Source: Roseovarius indicus
GTDB lineage: Bacteria > Pseudomonadota > Alphaproteobacteria > Rhodobacterales > Rhodobacteraceae
Direction: 5' to 3'
DNA: 64,000 nucleotides
NCBI RefSeq assembly: GCF_008728195.1
Contig: NZ_CP031598.1
Location: forward strand, 124,001-188,000
Positions within the stretch are counted from its first letter, which is position 1, and every line of letters starts with the position of its first letter. Below, in pieces: positions 45,572 through 54,981 of this stretch. The notes beneath the pieces are model-generated. The model made no database searches, was not told the origin of the DNA, and was given only the letters and a program-made list of their open reading frames with translations. Both the position numbers and the translations under genes were made by a program.

Positions 45572-46468
45572 ATGATTGATTGGATTGCCCTGCCGCCGCT
45601 GTCAGCCCTTCGCGCTTTTGCGGCATTGGCCGAAAGCCGTTCGGTGACCAAGGCCGGCGAGCAGCTGAACGTCAGCCATGCCGCCGTCAGCCAGCAGATC
45701 CGCACGCTCGAGACGCATCTGGGCCTGTCTCTGGTCGACCGCTCCGGCCGTCAGCTCGAACTGACACCCGAAGGCTGCCAGTTGGCCGAGGCCCTCACCG
45801 AGGGGTTCGGCACGATCTTTCGCACCATCCAGATGCTGACCGGGGCGGATGCGGCGCGGCCGCTGCAGATCTCGACGACTCAGCTTTTCGCAAGCACGTG
45901 GCTGATGCCCCGGCTGCTGGATTTCCAGACGAAGCATCCCGGCATCGACCTGATGGTGAACCCGACCGCAAAGATCAGCGACCCGGCGCCCGGCGGGGTC
46001 GACCTGTGCCTGCGGTTCGGCGACGGCAACTGGCCGGGGCTCGAGGCCGAGATGCTGGTGCCGGCCGATATTGTCATCACCGCCGCGCCGTCGCTGGTGG
46101 GGGAATGCGGCGAGATAGAGCCCGCCGACCTGTTGCAGTTCCCGTGGCTGCAGGAGCTGGGGACGAACGAGTCGATGGACTGGCTGCGCTCGCACGGGGT
46201 GACGGAAGGCTGTGTGAAAAGCCTGACCCACGTGCCGGGCAACCTGATGCTGGAAGGGGCAAGGGCCGGGCAGGGCGTGATCAGCACGGCGATGTCGTCG
46301 GTCGAGGCGGATGTGAAGGCGGGGCGGCTGCGGGTGCTGTTCCGCGATGCGGGCGAGACCGGCTATCACATCGTGACGCGCCCCGGCATCCTGCGCCCAC
46401 CGGCGAAGGCTTTCCTTCAATGGCTGCGGCGGCAGGGCAAGGAGGCCGCGGCGCTGGCCGAGGCCTAG
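45572..46468 (+). CDS. LysR-family transcriptional regulator (GcvA-like)
   Basis: 298 residues. An N-terminal winged HTH (about 7-65) with LPPLSALRAFAALAESRSVT and LNVSHAAVSQQIRTLE, then a LysR substrate-binding domain (about 92-290). The opening LPPLSALRAF and the pattern HAAVSQQI match the GcvA/AmpR branch. ATG 45572 has AAGGTGGAG before it. The longer open frame from 44951 crosses the mini-operon and is rejected. The likely target is the divergent mini-ORF pair. The stop overlaps that of the convergent DUF2270 gene (CTAG). Confidence 0.9.
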   Translation: MIDWIALPPLSALRAFAALAESRSVTKAGEQLNVSHAAVSQQIRTLETHLGLSLVDRSGRQLELTPEGCQLAEALTEGFGTIFRTIQMLTGADAARPLQISTTQLFASTWLMPRLLDFQTKHPGIDLMVNPTAKISDPAPGGVDLCLRFGDGNWPGLEAEMLVPADIVITAAPSLVGECGEIEPADLLQFPWLQELGTNESMDWLRSHGVTEGCVKSLTHVPGNLMLEGARAGQGVISTAMSSVEADVKAGRLRVLFRDAGETGYHIVTRPGILRPPAKAFLQWLRRQGKEAAALAEA

Positions 46469-47142
46469 CCCATCGAGCTGTCGCGCGGGCGGTGGGCGGC
46501 CTTGCGCGCGTCGGAGCGCTGACTCCAGACCGAGAACAACGCCCATGTCAGGCAATAGAGTACGCCCGCCGCCAGCACAGGCGCTCCCGGCACCGGGCCG
46601 ATGGCCGCGCGGTCGACAAGGTCGGCGACCGAGGTCAGCGGCGCGGGGTGCACCATCAGCTTGCCCACATAGGCGACCGACTGGATCAGCAGAATCCAGA
46701 AGTAGTTGCGCCGGATGCGCCGGCCCATCGCCGTGGCCATGCCGACGTGATAGCGCGGGTGCCAGTAATCCTCGGCCAACGTGCGTTGCCAGCCGTCTTC
46801 GAGGTGAAGGTCGCCCTCGTGCAGCATGGGAGCGAAGAAATGCGTTTCCATCCAGCGACAGCGCGCGCGCCACACGTTGAAGTAGCGATAGCGCCGCGCC
46901 TCGAGCATCAGGAAGAAGATGATCAGGATACCGACAAGGATCAGCGGAATGGGCGACGCCTCGGGCGAGGAAAACGAGATCGAGAGGGCGATGCCCAGCG
47001 TGACGACGGCCCAGTTCGTGGTGGTGTCGAGCCGGGTGCGCCACGTGGTCGAGCGGTAGACTTCGCCGCGATAGAGATGCGCGATGGCGCCGATTTCGGC
47101 CGGGCTCAGCTCTTTTCTCGTGTCGCCCTGCGTTGCGTCCAT
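46465..47142 (-). CDS. DUF2270 membrane protein
   Basis: 225 residues. The conserved core is LSPAEIGAIAHLYRGEVYRS, WRTRLDTTTNWAVV with a transmembrane helix, then a second helix (about 67-85), EARRYRYFNVWRARCRWME, and two C-terminal helices (about 148-165 and 182-205). The pattern fits DUF2270 as I know it. Function unknown. The start at 47142 has GGGAGAGGA upstream. It is divergent from ccoG, and its promoter region contains an FNR box. Confidence 0.83.
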   Translation of the reverse strand: MDATQGDTRKELSPAEIGAIAHLYRGEVYRSTTWRTRLDTTTNWAVVTLGIALSISFSSPEASPIPLILVGILIIFFLMLEARRYRYFNVWRARCRWMETHFFAPMLHEGDLHLEDGWQRTLAEDYWHPRYHVGMATAMGRRIRRNYFWILLIQSVAYVGKLMVHPAPLTSVADLVDRAAIGPVPGAPVLAAGVLYCLTWALFSVWSQRSDARKAAHRPRDSSMG

Positions 47143-47252
47143 GCGTCCTCTCCCCAGGGCGACTATGGCACAGGCCCCCGGTGTTTCAAAGCCATGCGGC
47201 ATCGCCCCGCATTCCGGTCGCCGGGCGAATAGATCAATTTCAGAATCAGAAT

Positions 47253-47266
47253 TTGATGCAGGTCAA
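47253..47266. promoter_or_regulatory. FNR/FnrL box upstream of ccoG
   Basis: TTGAT-GCAG-GTCAA, exact FNR consensus, 65 bases before the ccoG start and about 110 bases before the divergent DUF2270 gene. Confidence 0.86.
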
Positions 47267-47331
47267 AGCCCCGCTTCGGCCGACCTGAGAGAAGGTCGGA
47301 TAACCAGCCACAATCAGTGGAGTGATTCCCG

Positions 47332-48771
47332 TTGGCAGAGTCTCAGCCAAGCGCCCCGCCCAGCCTTTATGCCGCGCGCGAGCCCGTCTTTCCGAAAAAG
47401 GTCTACGGCAACTTCCGAAACCTCAAATGGGTGATCATGATCGTCACCCTCGGTATTTATTACCTGACCCCGTGGATTCGTTGGGACCGCGGGCCGGAGC
47501 TGCCTGACCAGGCGGTTCTGGTCGACCTCGCCCATCGCCGGTTCTTCTTCTTCTGGATCGAGATCTGGCCGCACGAGTTCTATTTCGTGGCCGGCCTGCT
47601 GGTGATGGCGGGGCTTGGCCTGTTCCTCTTCACCTCGGCCCTTGGCCGGGTCTGGTGCGGCTATGCCTGCCCCCAGACGGTGTGGACCGACCTTTTCATC
47701 CTTGTCGAACGCTGGATCGAAGGCGACCGAAACGCCCGCCTGCGGCTGCATCGCCAGAAGAAGCTGGATGCGCGCAAGGCGCGGCTGCGGCTGACCAAGT
47801 GGGCTGTCTGGCTGCTGATCGCCGTGGCAACCGGCGGGGCGTGGGTGTTCTACTTCACCGACGCGCCGACGCTGCTGGTCGATCTGTTCACCCTTCAGGC
47901 GCACCCTGTCGCCTATACCACCATCGCCATCCTGACAGGCACGACCTTCTTCTTCGGTGGCTTCGCGCGCGAACAGATCTGCATCTACGCCTGCCCCTGG
48001 CCGCGGATCCAGGCCGCGATGATGGACGAGGACACGCTGACCGTGGGCTACCGCGAATGGCGGGGCGAGCCGCGCAAGCACTCGGAGGCCGTGAAGGCGG
48101 GCGAGCCGCAGGGCGACTGCATCGACTGCATGGCCTGTGTGAACGTCTGCCCGGTGGGGATCGACATTCGCGACGGGCAGCAGCTCGAATGCATCACCTG
48201 CGCGCTGTGCATCGATGCCTGCGACGACATCATGGCCAAGATCGGTAAGCCGCGCGGCCTGATCGATTACATGGCGCTGACCGACGAACAGCGCGAGCGT
48301 CAGGGCCAGCCGCCGAAGCCGATCATCAAGCACATCCTGCGGCCGCGCACGATTCTCTATACCTCGCTGTGGTCCCTGGTGGGCGTGGCGCTGGTCTTTG
48401 CGCTCTTCATCCGGTCGGATATCGACATGACCGTCGCACCGGTGCGCAACCCGACCTTCGTGACCCTGTCGGACGGGTCCGTCCGGAACACATACGAGGT
48501 GCGGCTGCGCAACAAGCACGGCGAGACGCGGCCATTCCGCCTGTCCGTCAAGGGCGACGAGACTGTCCGCCTGCAGCTTGAAGGCACCCCCTATTCCACA
48601 GTAAACGTGGATGCGAACGCCCAGAAACTGCAGCGTGTCTACCTTGTCGCGCCTGCCGGATCCGACCCCGCCAATGCCGAACGCACCGATGTGCGGCTGT
48701 GGGTCGAGGACGTCACGAACGGCGACCGCGCCTACAAGGACACAATCTTCAACGGAAAGGCGAACCAATGA
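47332..48771 (+). CDS. ccoG: cbb3 oxidase assembly protein CcoG (ferredoxin-like, FixG/RdxA)
   Basis: 479 residues, membrane-bound iron-sulphur protein. The first helix follows NFRNLKWVIM, then CGYACPQTVWTDLF, CIYACPWPRIQ, and two ferredoxin clusters (CIDCMACVNVCPVGIDIRD and CITCALCIDACD). A periplasmic Ig-like domain ends the protein (about 370-479). It is thought to reduce copper for CuB insertion into CcoN. The start appears to be TTG 47332 with GGAG eleven bases before. No closer ATG precedes the conserved region. Confidence 0.94.
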   Translation: MAESQPSAPPSLYAAREPVFPKKVYGNFRNLKWVIMIVTLGIYYLTPWIRWDRGPELPDQAVLVDLAHRRFFFFWIEIWPHEFYFVAGLLVMAGLGLFLFTSALGRVWCGYACPQTVWTDLFILVERWIEGDRNARLRLHRQKKLDARKARLRLTKWAVWLLIAVATGGAWVFYFTDAPTLLVDLFTLQAHPVAYTTIAILTGTTFFFGGFAREQICIYACPWPRIQAAMMDEDTLTVGYREWRGEPRKHSEAVKAGEPQGDCIDCMACVNVCPVGIDIRDGQQLECITCALCIDACDDIMAKIGKPRGLIDYMALTDEQRERQGQPPKPIIKHILRPRTILYTSLWSLVGVALVFALFIRSDIDMTVAPVRNPTFVTLSDGSVRNTYEVRLRNKHGETRPFRLSVKGDETVRLQLEGTPYSTVNVDANAQKLQRVYLVAPAGSDPANAERTDVRLWVEDVTNGDRAYKDTIFNGKANQ

Positions 48772-49226
48772 TGGCCGTGAAAGAGATTACAGGAAAGCAC
48801 GTGCTGATCGGCTTCGTCCTGGCCTTCGGGTTGATCATCGGTGTCAACATCCTGTTGGCGGTGTCGGCGGTGAAGACCTTCCCGGGGCTCGAGGTGAAGA
48901 ACTCCTACATCGCCAGCCAGACCTTCGACGAGCGCAAGGCGGCGCAGGAGGCCCTTGGCTGGACGATCGGCGCGCATCATCACGACGGTATCCTGACCCT
49001 GTCGATCACCGACGAAGCCGGAGAGCCCGTGCGTGTGGCCAAGCTGGATGCCACGGTGGGCCGCGCGACGAACGTGGCGCAGGACGTGACGCCTGACTTC
49101 CGCTTCGACGGCAACGCCTATGTCGCACCGGTCGAGCTGGGCGGCGGCAACTGGAACATCCGGATGGAAGCGATTGCGGGCGACGGCACGAATTTTCGCC
49201 AGCGTGTCGTGCTGATCAAGGATTAG
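48768..49226 (+). CDS. ccoH: cbb3 oxidase maturation protein CcoH (FixH)
   Basis: 152 residues. One N-terminal helix (about 12-36) followed by a periplasmic domain starting GLEVKNSYIASQTFDERK, then AQEALGWTIG, as in FixH. It acts in cbb3 assembly. ATG 48768 overlaps the ccoG stop (ATGA), showing coupling. The next codon is also ATG. Confidence 0.93.
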   Translation: MMAVKEITGKHVLIGFVLAFGLIIGVNILLAVSAVKTFPGLEVKNSYIASQTFDERKAAQEALGWTIGAHHHDGILTLSITDEAGEPVRVAKLDATVGRATNVAQDVTPDFRFDGNAYVAPVELGGGNWNIRMEAIAGDGTNFRQRVVLIKD

Positions 49227-49230
49227 GGAC

Positions 49231-51414
49231 ATGACCGCCACGATGCGCCCCTCTGCTTCGGCCTGTCCGGCCTGTTCGGCGGCCCCGGCCGCCGAAGCGC
49301 TGGCCGGGGCGGCGGCTCGAGATGCACAGATTGCGCTGAGCCTGCCGACGATCCACTGCTCGGCCTGCATCACGAAGATCGAGAAGGCGCTGAATGCCGA
49401 CCCGCGGGTACATTCGGCGCGGGTGAACCTGACGCTGAAGCGGGCCAGCATCGAAGCCGATGACGATGTCACCGCGCAGGACATGAAGTCGCTGGTCGAG
49501 GGGCTGGGCTACGAGGCGCATGAGCTCGACCCCGGCACGCTCAACGCCACGGCCAATGACAAGGCAGGGCGGAACCTGCTGATGCGGCTGGCTGTGGCCG
49601 GGTTTGCGTCGATGAACGTGATGCTGCTGTCGGTGTCGGTCTGGTCCGGCGCCGAGGATGCGACGCGGGACATGTTCCACTGGATCTCGGCCGCCATCGC
49701 GCTGCCGACCATCGCGTTTTCGGGGCAGCCCTTCTTCGCCAATGCCTGGGCGGCGCTGAAGAACCGGCAGTTGAATATGGACGTGCCGATCACGCTGGCG
49801 ATCCTGCTGGCGGTGGTGACCTCGCTTTGGGAGACGTCGCTGTCGGGCGAACACGCCTATTTCGATGCGGCGCTGGCGCTGACCTTCTTCCTGCTGGCGG
49901 GACGGTACCTCGATCACCGCACAAGGGCGGTCGCCCGCTCGGCAGCACAGGAGCTGACCGCGCTGGAGGTGCCGCGTGCGGTGCTGTTGCGGGACGGGCA
50001 GGAGCAGACCGTCGCCGTGGCCGAGCTGGCGGTGGGCGACATGGTGCTTGTACGCCCCGGCGGGCGTATGCCGGTCGATGGCGAGATCGTCGAGGGCACG
50101 TCGGAGATCGACCGGTCGCTGCTGACGGGCGAGACGGTGCCGGTGTTTGCCGGCGTCGGGCAGGCCGTGTCGGCCGGCGAGGTGAACCTCACCGGGCCGC
50201 TGACTGTAAGTGCGACGGCGGTGGGCGCCGATACCTCGCTGCACCAGATGGCCGACCTTGTGGCGATCGCCGAGTCGGGCCGGTCACGCTATACCTCGCT
50301 CGCCGACAAGGCGGCGAAGCTTTATGCGCCGGGGGTGCATATCCTGTCGGCCTTGGCCTTCGTTGGCTGGTATCTCTACACCTTCGACGTGCGCACCGCG
50401 CTCAACATCGCGGCGGCGGTGCTGATCATCACGTGCCCCTGTGCGCTGGGTTTGGCCGTGCCGGCGGTGACCACGGCGGCGAGCGGGCGGTTGTTCCGAA
50501 AGGGGATGCTCATCAAGCATGAGACGGCGCTGGAGCGGCTGGCCGAGGTTGACGCGGTGGTCTTCGACAAGACCGGCACGCTGACCGAGGGCACACCGGA
50601 ACTGACCAATCTTGGCGATCTGAAGCGGGCCGATGTCGAGCTGGCGCTTGCGCTGGCGCAGGGCTCGTCGCATCCGCTGTCGCAGGCCATCACCAAGGCG
50701 GCACGGGCGGCGGGATTTGCTCCGGCCAGGGTGAGCGACGTGACCGAGGTGCCGGGCTACGGCACCAAGGGCACGATCCGCGGGCAGGAGGTGCGCCTCG
50801 GCCGGGCAAGCTGGACCGGGGCCGAAGGTATGTCTGTGACCGCGAGCTTCCTGCAGCGGGGCGGTGCGGCGCCGGTGGCGTTCGTCTTCGCCGACCGGCT
50901 GCGCGCCGGGGCAGAGGAGGCCGTGGCCGAGCTGAAGACGGCGGGCAAGCAGGTCTACCTGATGTCGGGCGACACCACGGCGGCGGTCGAGGCGCTGGCA
51001 CAGAGGCTGGGGATCGAGCGCTGGATGGCCGAAGCCCTGCCGGCGGACAAGGCCGCGCGGGTGCGGGCCATGACCGACGAGGGCCGCAAGGTTCTGATGG
51101 TTGGCGATGGGCTCAACGATACGGCGGCGCTGACGGCGGCGCATGTGTCGATCTCGCCCGCCTCGGCGCTGGATGCCGCCCGGGTGGCCAGCGATATCGT
51201 CCTTCTGGGCGGTGACTTGTCGCCCATCCCGGCGGCCTGCGGCACCGCGAAGTCGGCGACCCGCCGCATCAGGGAAAACTTCCGCATCGCCACGGTCTAC
51301 AACATCATCGCCGTGCCGCTGGCGGTGGCGGGGCTGTGTTCGCCCTTGATCGCGGCCTTGGCCATGTCGGCCTCGTCCATTACCGTGTCCTTGAACGCAT
51401 TGCGCCTGAGGTAG
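49231..51414 (+). CDS. ccoI: Copper-exporting P1B-type ATPase CcoI (FixI)
   Basis: 727 residues. An N-terminal Cys pair (ACPAC) and a heavy-metal domain (HCSACITKIEKAL, about 40-100), eight helices with the metal-channel motif CPC (Cys402 and Cys404), the phosphorylation motif DKTGT with Asp446, HP in SSHPLS and the hinge VGDGLNDTAAL. It moves copper across the inner membrane for CuB of cbb3 oxidase. It follows ccoH by 4 bases. Confidence 0.95.
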   Translation: MTATMRPSASACPACSAAPAAEALAGAAARDAQIALSLPTIHCSACITKIEKALNADPRVHSARVNLTLKRASIEADDDVTAQDMKSLVEGLGYEAHELDPGTLNATANDKAGRNLLMRLAVAGFASMNVMLLSVSVWSGAEDATRDMFHWISAAIALPTIAFSGQPFFANAWAALKNRQLNMDVPITLAILLAVVTSLWETSLSGEHAYFDAALALTFFLLAGRYLDHRTRAVARSAAQELTALEVPRAVLLRDGQEQTVAVAELAVGDMVLVRPGGRMPVDGEIVEGTSEIDRSLLTGETVPVFAGVGQAVSAGEVNLTGPLTVSATAVGADTSLHQMADLVAIAESGRSRYTSLADKAAKLYAPGVHILSALAFVGWYLYTFDVRTALNIAAAVLIITCPCALGLAVPAVTTAASGRLFRKGMLIKHETALERLAEVDAVVFDKTGTLTEGTPELTNLGDLKRADVELALALAQGSSHPLSQAITKAARAAGFAPARVSDVTEVPGYGTKGTIRGQEVRLGRASWTGAEGMSVTASFLQRGGAAPVAFVFADRLRAGAEEAVAELKTAGKQVYLMSGDTTAAVEALAQRLGIERWMAEALPADKAARVRAMTDEGRKVLMVGDGLNDTAALTAAHVSISPASALDAARVASDIVLLGGDLSPIPAACGTAKSATRRIRENFRIATVYNIIAVPLAVAGLCSPLIAALAMSASSITVSLNALRLR

Positions 51415-51416
51415 CC

Positions 51417-51575
51417 ATGACCATTCTCGCCTATCTCATTCCGATTTCGCTGATCATGGGGGGCATGGGGCTGGCCTTCTTCATCTGGACGGTCAAGACG
51501 AACCAGTATGACGACCCTGAGGGCGATGCCCGGCGCATTCTGTCGGACGAGTACGACGACAAGCCGAAGCAGTAG
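51417..51575 (+). CDS. ccoS: cbb3 oxidase maturation protein CcoS (FixS)
   Basis: 52 residues: one transmembrane helix (ILAYLIPISLIMGGMGLAFF) and a polar tail (WTVKTNQYDDPEGDARRILS). This is the typical FixS form. It starts 2 bases after ccoI. The longer open frame from 51336 overlaps ccoI and is rejected. It ends the ccoGHIS operon. Confidence 0.94.
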   Translation: MTILAYLIPISLIMGGMGLAFFIWTVKTNQYDDPEGDARRILSDEYDDKPKQ

Positions 51576-51621
51576 CGCTTGGCTATCGGCGGGCATGCTC
51601 GGCGTCACGATGGGGCAGGGG

Positions 51622-51987
51622 TCACTCTGCTTTCGCATCCTTGCAAGCGCTGATCGCCTCTTTGTGGGCCTTGCCCGCGGCGTTCATCCGCTCGAGAAGT
51701 TCCGTCTGGTCCATCTCGCTTTGCATGGCGACCGTTTCGATCGCCGCGTCCCAGGCGTCGCCCATCTCCTGACCGTTGGCCTTGCCGTCGAGATAGAGCA
51801 CGCTCACCGCGTTATAGAGTTCGGCGTCATCCTCGCCGATATCCTCCTTCAGCTCTTTCGTCGCGCAGGTGCACTGCGCTTCACCGGTGCCGCTCTGGTC
51901 GAGGCACATGGTCGTGGTGTCAGCCGCGGCGACGGGGCCGGTGGCGGTAAATATCAGGACAAGAGCGAGTGGAGCAAATTTCGGCAT
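51622..51987 (-). CDS. Small secreted protein, Cys-containing
   Basis: 121 residues with a signal peptide (MPKFAPLALVLIFTATGPVAAA). The mature part has Cys in TTMCLDQSG, QCTCATKEL and near the C-terminus (ISACKD), so disulphides are likely. The rest looks helical. The start at 51987 has GGGAGG eight bases before. The longer frame from 52143 lacks a signal peptide. No family recognised. It lies between ccoS (convergent) and the carboxypeptidase gene (same strand). Confidence 0.75.
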   Translation of the reverse strand: MPKFAPLALVLIFTATGPVAAADTTTMCLDQSGTGEAQCTCATKELKEDIGEDDAELYNAVSVLYLDGKANGQEMGDAWDAAIETVAMQSEMDQTELLERMNAAGKAHKEAISACKDAKAE

Positions 51988-52157
51988 GGCGACCTCCCAA
52001 GCGGCATACAGGTACAAGGTAGAACGCCGGGGGAGAAAGCAAAGTTCCCGGACGCGGCGGTGGGGGCCGCGTCCGGGAGGTGCGCATCCCCGGTTAGGGG
52101 AGTACGTGTCGTCTTCCCCGCCTTCGGTGCCCTTTCGGAGCACCGTGGCGGATGTGG

Positions 52158-52180
52158 CCGACGGGGCGTTACCCCGTCGG
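52158..52180. terminator. Stem-loop across the carboxypeptidase stop codon
   Basis: CCGACGGGG (52158-52166), loop CGTTA, CCCCGTCGG (52172-52180). The stop codon of the carboxypeptidase lies in the loop. No T-run follows. Confidence 0.45.
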
Positions 52181-53680
52181 TTCGATCATGAAACAGGTGA
52201 TCTTCTTGGCCTGAAGCCGACGGCAGGCCAGCTCGGCGGTCTCGCGGGTCATGCCCATGAAGTTGGCGTCGTAGCCGCCGGTGCGCTTGAGCACCTTGCG
52301 CAGGCTGCCATCCAGTGTCGACATCTCGTTGAGCGCGATCTGCAAGAGCACCTTGCGGGCCTTGTACTGGCTCGGGTAGCGGCCGACCGTGATGCCCCAG
52401 TGGCGCCCGCCCGAGGTCGAGACACGTTCGACGATCTCCTGCTCGGGGTCACCATTCGGCTCGCCGATCTCGCGCGAGGCCAGGATGATGCTCTCGGGGC
52501 GAATCTCGGGCGTCACCTCGGGGTTCACGTCAAGCGCGGCTGTAAGCACTTCGCTGTCGGCCTCGGGGGCCAGTTCGGCCTCTTCCGCTTCCGTACCGCT
52601 GGAAGACCCGGCCTCTGGCTCCGTTTCCGCCAGTGCCACCTCCTGCGCGGCAAGCACGGCGTTCTCGATATCATCCTTGTCGGCCACCAGGATTGGCGCC
52701 GGTTCCTCTGTGGCGGGCCGCAGCTTTGGCCGAAGGCTGCTCTTGACCGCGGCCGCACCGGCCAACCGAACCTTCTTGCCGTAGCCGCCGGGCGTATCGT
52801 CGCCGTTGATCCGGCCCATGTAGGGCGGTTTCGCCGGCTTGTGCAGCGCCACACGCGTCTTGGAGCGGCGGAAGCCTAGGTCGAGCAGTTCCGCCACCTT
52901 GGCGTTGCGCGACGCGGTCGAGCGGCCGCCAAACACCGTGGCGATGATGCGCTTGCCGTCCCGCTCGGCGCTGGCCACGAGGTTGAAACCGGCGGCACGG
53001 GTATAGCCCGTCTTGATGCCGTCGGCGCCCTTGTAGCTGCGCAGAAGCTTGCGGTTGGTATGGTAGACCTTGCGCACGCCCGCATCGGCGGTGATGCGCG
53101 AGAAGAGGTTGTAGTATTCCGGGTAGTCGTAGAACACGTGCCGCCCGAGGATCGACATGTCGCGCGCCGTCGACAGGTGACCGGATTCGGTCAGGCCGTG
53201 CGCGTTCTTGAACGTGGTGTTCTTCATGCCGAGGGCCTTGGCCGTGCGGTTCATCCGCTGGGCAAAGCGCGCTTCCGAGCCCTCGATCGCCTCGCCAAGC
53301 GCCGTGGCCGCGTCATTGGCCGATTTCACGGCCGCGGCGCGGATCAGGTAGCGCAGGCGAATGCTCTGCCCAGCGCGCAGGCCCAGCTTGCTGGGCGGCT
53401 CGCTGGCGGCATGGCTGGAAATCTTGACCCGGTCATCAAGCCCGATCTCGCCGTTCTCGACGGCTTCGAACACGATGTAGAGGGTCATCATCTTTGTAAG
53501 GGACGCGGGGTGCAACGGCGTGTCTGCATTCCTCGAATGCAGCACCTCGCCCGACCGGGCGTCCATCACGAGGGCGGCATAGGGGGCCGCCGCGGCGCTT
53601 AGGGGTACTATGACCAACATCCAGAGGGCGGCCAACGCCACCAGCCCCCACCGGATCGGCTGTCTGCTCCGGGCTCTCAT
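52169..53680 (-). CDS. D-alanyl-D-alanine carboxypeptidase with C-terminal SPOR domain
   Basis: 503 residues, DacA-type penicillin-binding protein. The signal segment is about 10-33. The peptidase S11 domain has PASLTKMM (SxxK), KSANDAA (SxN) and DGIKTGYT (KTG). After a long Pro/Glu/Ala-rich linker (about 290-425), the C-terminus (about 428-503) is a SPOR domain, which binds denuded septal peptidoglycan. It trims pentapeptides, probably at the division site. ATG 53680 is preferred over 53710. In Rhodobacterales this S11-SPOR layout is, to my knowledge, usual. Confidence 0.9.
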   Translation of the reverse strand: MRARSRQPIRWGLVALAALWMLVIVPLSAAAAPYAALVMDARSGEVLHSRNADTPLHPASLTKMMTLYIVFEAVENGEIGLDDRVKISSHAASEPPSKLGLRAGQSIRLRYLIRAAAVKSANDAATALGEAIEGSEARFAQRMNRTAKALGMKNTTFKNAHGLTESGHLSTARDMSILGRHVFYDYPEYYNLFSRITADAGVRKVYHTNRKLLRSYKGADGIKTGYTRAAGFNLVASAERDGKRIIATVFGGRSTASRNAKVAELLDLGFRRSKTRVALHKPAKPPYMGRINGDDTPGGYGKKVRLAGAAAVKSSLRPKLRPATEEPAPILVADKDDIENAVLAAQEVALAETEPEAGSSSGTEAEEAELAPEADSEVLTAALDVNPEVTPEIRPESIILASREIGEPNGDPEQEIVERVSTSGGRHWGITVGRYPSQYKARKVLLQIALNEMSTLDGSLRKVLKRTGGYDANFMGMTRETAELACRRLQAKKITCFMIEPTG

Positions 53681-53889
53681 GAACCTGCTCTTTTCTGCCT
53701 CGTCCCGCACTTTTGGCGGGTTTTTATATTTACTAACTAAACGCTAGCATAAGCAAAGTGGCGGATAAAGTATTCATTTGAAAGAGTTACAGGCGCGCGG
53801 GATGGCGCCATCACAATATATGGTGTTGTGGGATCGTCTTCACTCAACCCGTGCCAATGTGGCGGGAATGTGGCCGCGGGGCGTAGCAC

Positions 53890-53924
53890 AAAAAATGGGC
53901 CCGGAACCTGTTCGGCCCGGGCCC
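53890..53924 (-). terminator. Terminator of the pyrimidine ABC operon
   Basis: On the minus strand GGGCCCGG (53924-53917) pairs with CCGGGCCC (53904-53897) and is followed by ATTTTTT, 35 bases after the stop of the substrate-binding protein. Confidence 0.85.
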
Positions 53925-53959
53925 ACGACGGTGAAATCTGAATCACCTTTCGGTTGAGC

Positions 53960-54952
53960 TTAGTCGAGCGCCTCGTCGGTGATCTCGTGCGTCCAGGCGG
54001 CTTCGCCCGGGTGCTCGGTGATCACCGGGGCCGACCCGCCCGACAGCAGCGACTCGACGGTCCGCTCGAAATCTTCCGGATCAAGCGCGCCGTTCGAACC
54101 CGCGGTCAGCTTGGCGACCTCGCCCATCATCCGCTTCTGGTGCTCTTCGGTCTGGGCACCGGTTGCGTCGTTGTCGAGGACGATCATCGCTGCCTCGTCG
54201 GGGTTCTCCTCGGCCCACTTCCAGCCTTTCATCGAGGCCCGGACAAAGCGTACCATCTTGTCCTTGAACTCCTCGTCCTCGAGGTTCTCCTCAAGCACGT
54301 ACAGCCCGTCTTCCAGCGTGGCGACGCCCTGGTCCTCGTACTTGAAGACGATCAGGTCGTCGGGCGTCAGGCCCGCGTCGATCACCTGCCAGTACTCGTT
54401 GTAGGTCATGGTCGAAATGCACGCCGCCTGACCCTGAAGAAGCGGATCGACGTTGAAACCCTGCTTGAGCACGGTCACGCCGTCATCGCCGCCCTCGGTC
54501 GGGATGCCCAACTGGCTCATCCAGCTGAGGAACGGATACTCGTTGCCGAAGAACCAGACGCCCAGCGTCTTGCCCTTGAAGTCTTCCGGGCCTTCGACAC
54601 CGGTATCCTTGCGGCAGGTCAGCATCATGCCCGAGCTCTTGAAGGGCTGGGCGATGTTGACGAGCCCAAGCCCCTTCTCGCGGCTGGCCAGCGCCGAGGG
54701 CATCCAGTCGACGATCACGTCGGCACCGCCGCCCGCGATCACCTGCGCCGGCGCGATGTCGGGGCCGCCCGGTTTGATCGTGACGTCGAGGTCTTCCTCT
54801 TCGTAAAAGCCCTGGTCCTGGGCCACGTAATAGCCTGCGAACTGGGCCTGGGTCACCCATTTGAGCTGGATCGTGACCTCGTCGGCGGCCTGCGCCATGC
54901 CGGCGAAGAGCCCCGCGGCCGCTAGGCCGATGGTCGTGGCGAGTTTGTTCAT
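53960..54952 (-). CDS. ABC transporter substrate-binding protein, NMT1/THI5-like (probably pyrimidine)
   Basis: 330 residues. A signal peptide (MNKLATTIGLAAAGLFAGMAQAA) leads to an NMT1/THI5-type binding fold: VTIQLKWVTQAQFAGYYVAQ, GFYEEEDLDVTIKPGG, and ACISTMTYNEYWQVIDAG. The LKW.tQAqFAGyy motif is shared by pyrimidine- and thiamine-precursor-binding proteins. The neighbours are dihydropyrimidinase and carbamoyl amidohydrolase, so the ligand is most likely uracil, thymine or dihydropyrimidine. It is the last gene of the operon, ending in a terminator. The frame running up to 55822 is a shadow. Confidence 0.88.
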   Translation of the reverse strand: MNKLATTIGLAAAGLFAGMAQAADEVTIQLKWVTQAQFAGYYVAQDQGFYEEEDLDVTIKPGGPDIAPAQVIAGGGADVIVDWMPSALASREKGLGLVNIAQPFKSSGMMLTCRKDTGVEGPEDFKGKTLGVWFFGNEYPFLSWMSQLGIPTEGGDDGVTVLKQGFNVDPLLQGQAACISTMTYNEYWQVIDAGLTPDDLIVFKYEDQGVATLEDGLYVLEENLEDEEFKDKMVRFVRASMKGWKWAEENPDEAAMIVLDNDATGAQTEEHQKRMMGEVAKLTAGSNGALDPEDFERTVESLLSGGSAPVITEHPGEAAWTHEITDEALD

Positions 54953-54981
54953 CTTTGTCGTCTCCCTTGTTGTGGTTCCGG

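Noticed and set aside
53737..53946. 69-residue minus-strand ORF between the carboxypeptidase and ABC genes
   Set aside because: Its 5' end has no Shine-Dalgarno and it overlaps the terminator of the ABC operon. Composition is not protein-like.
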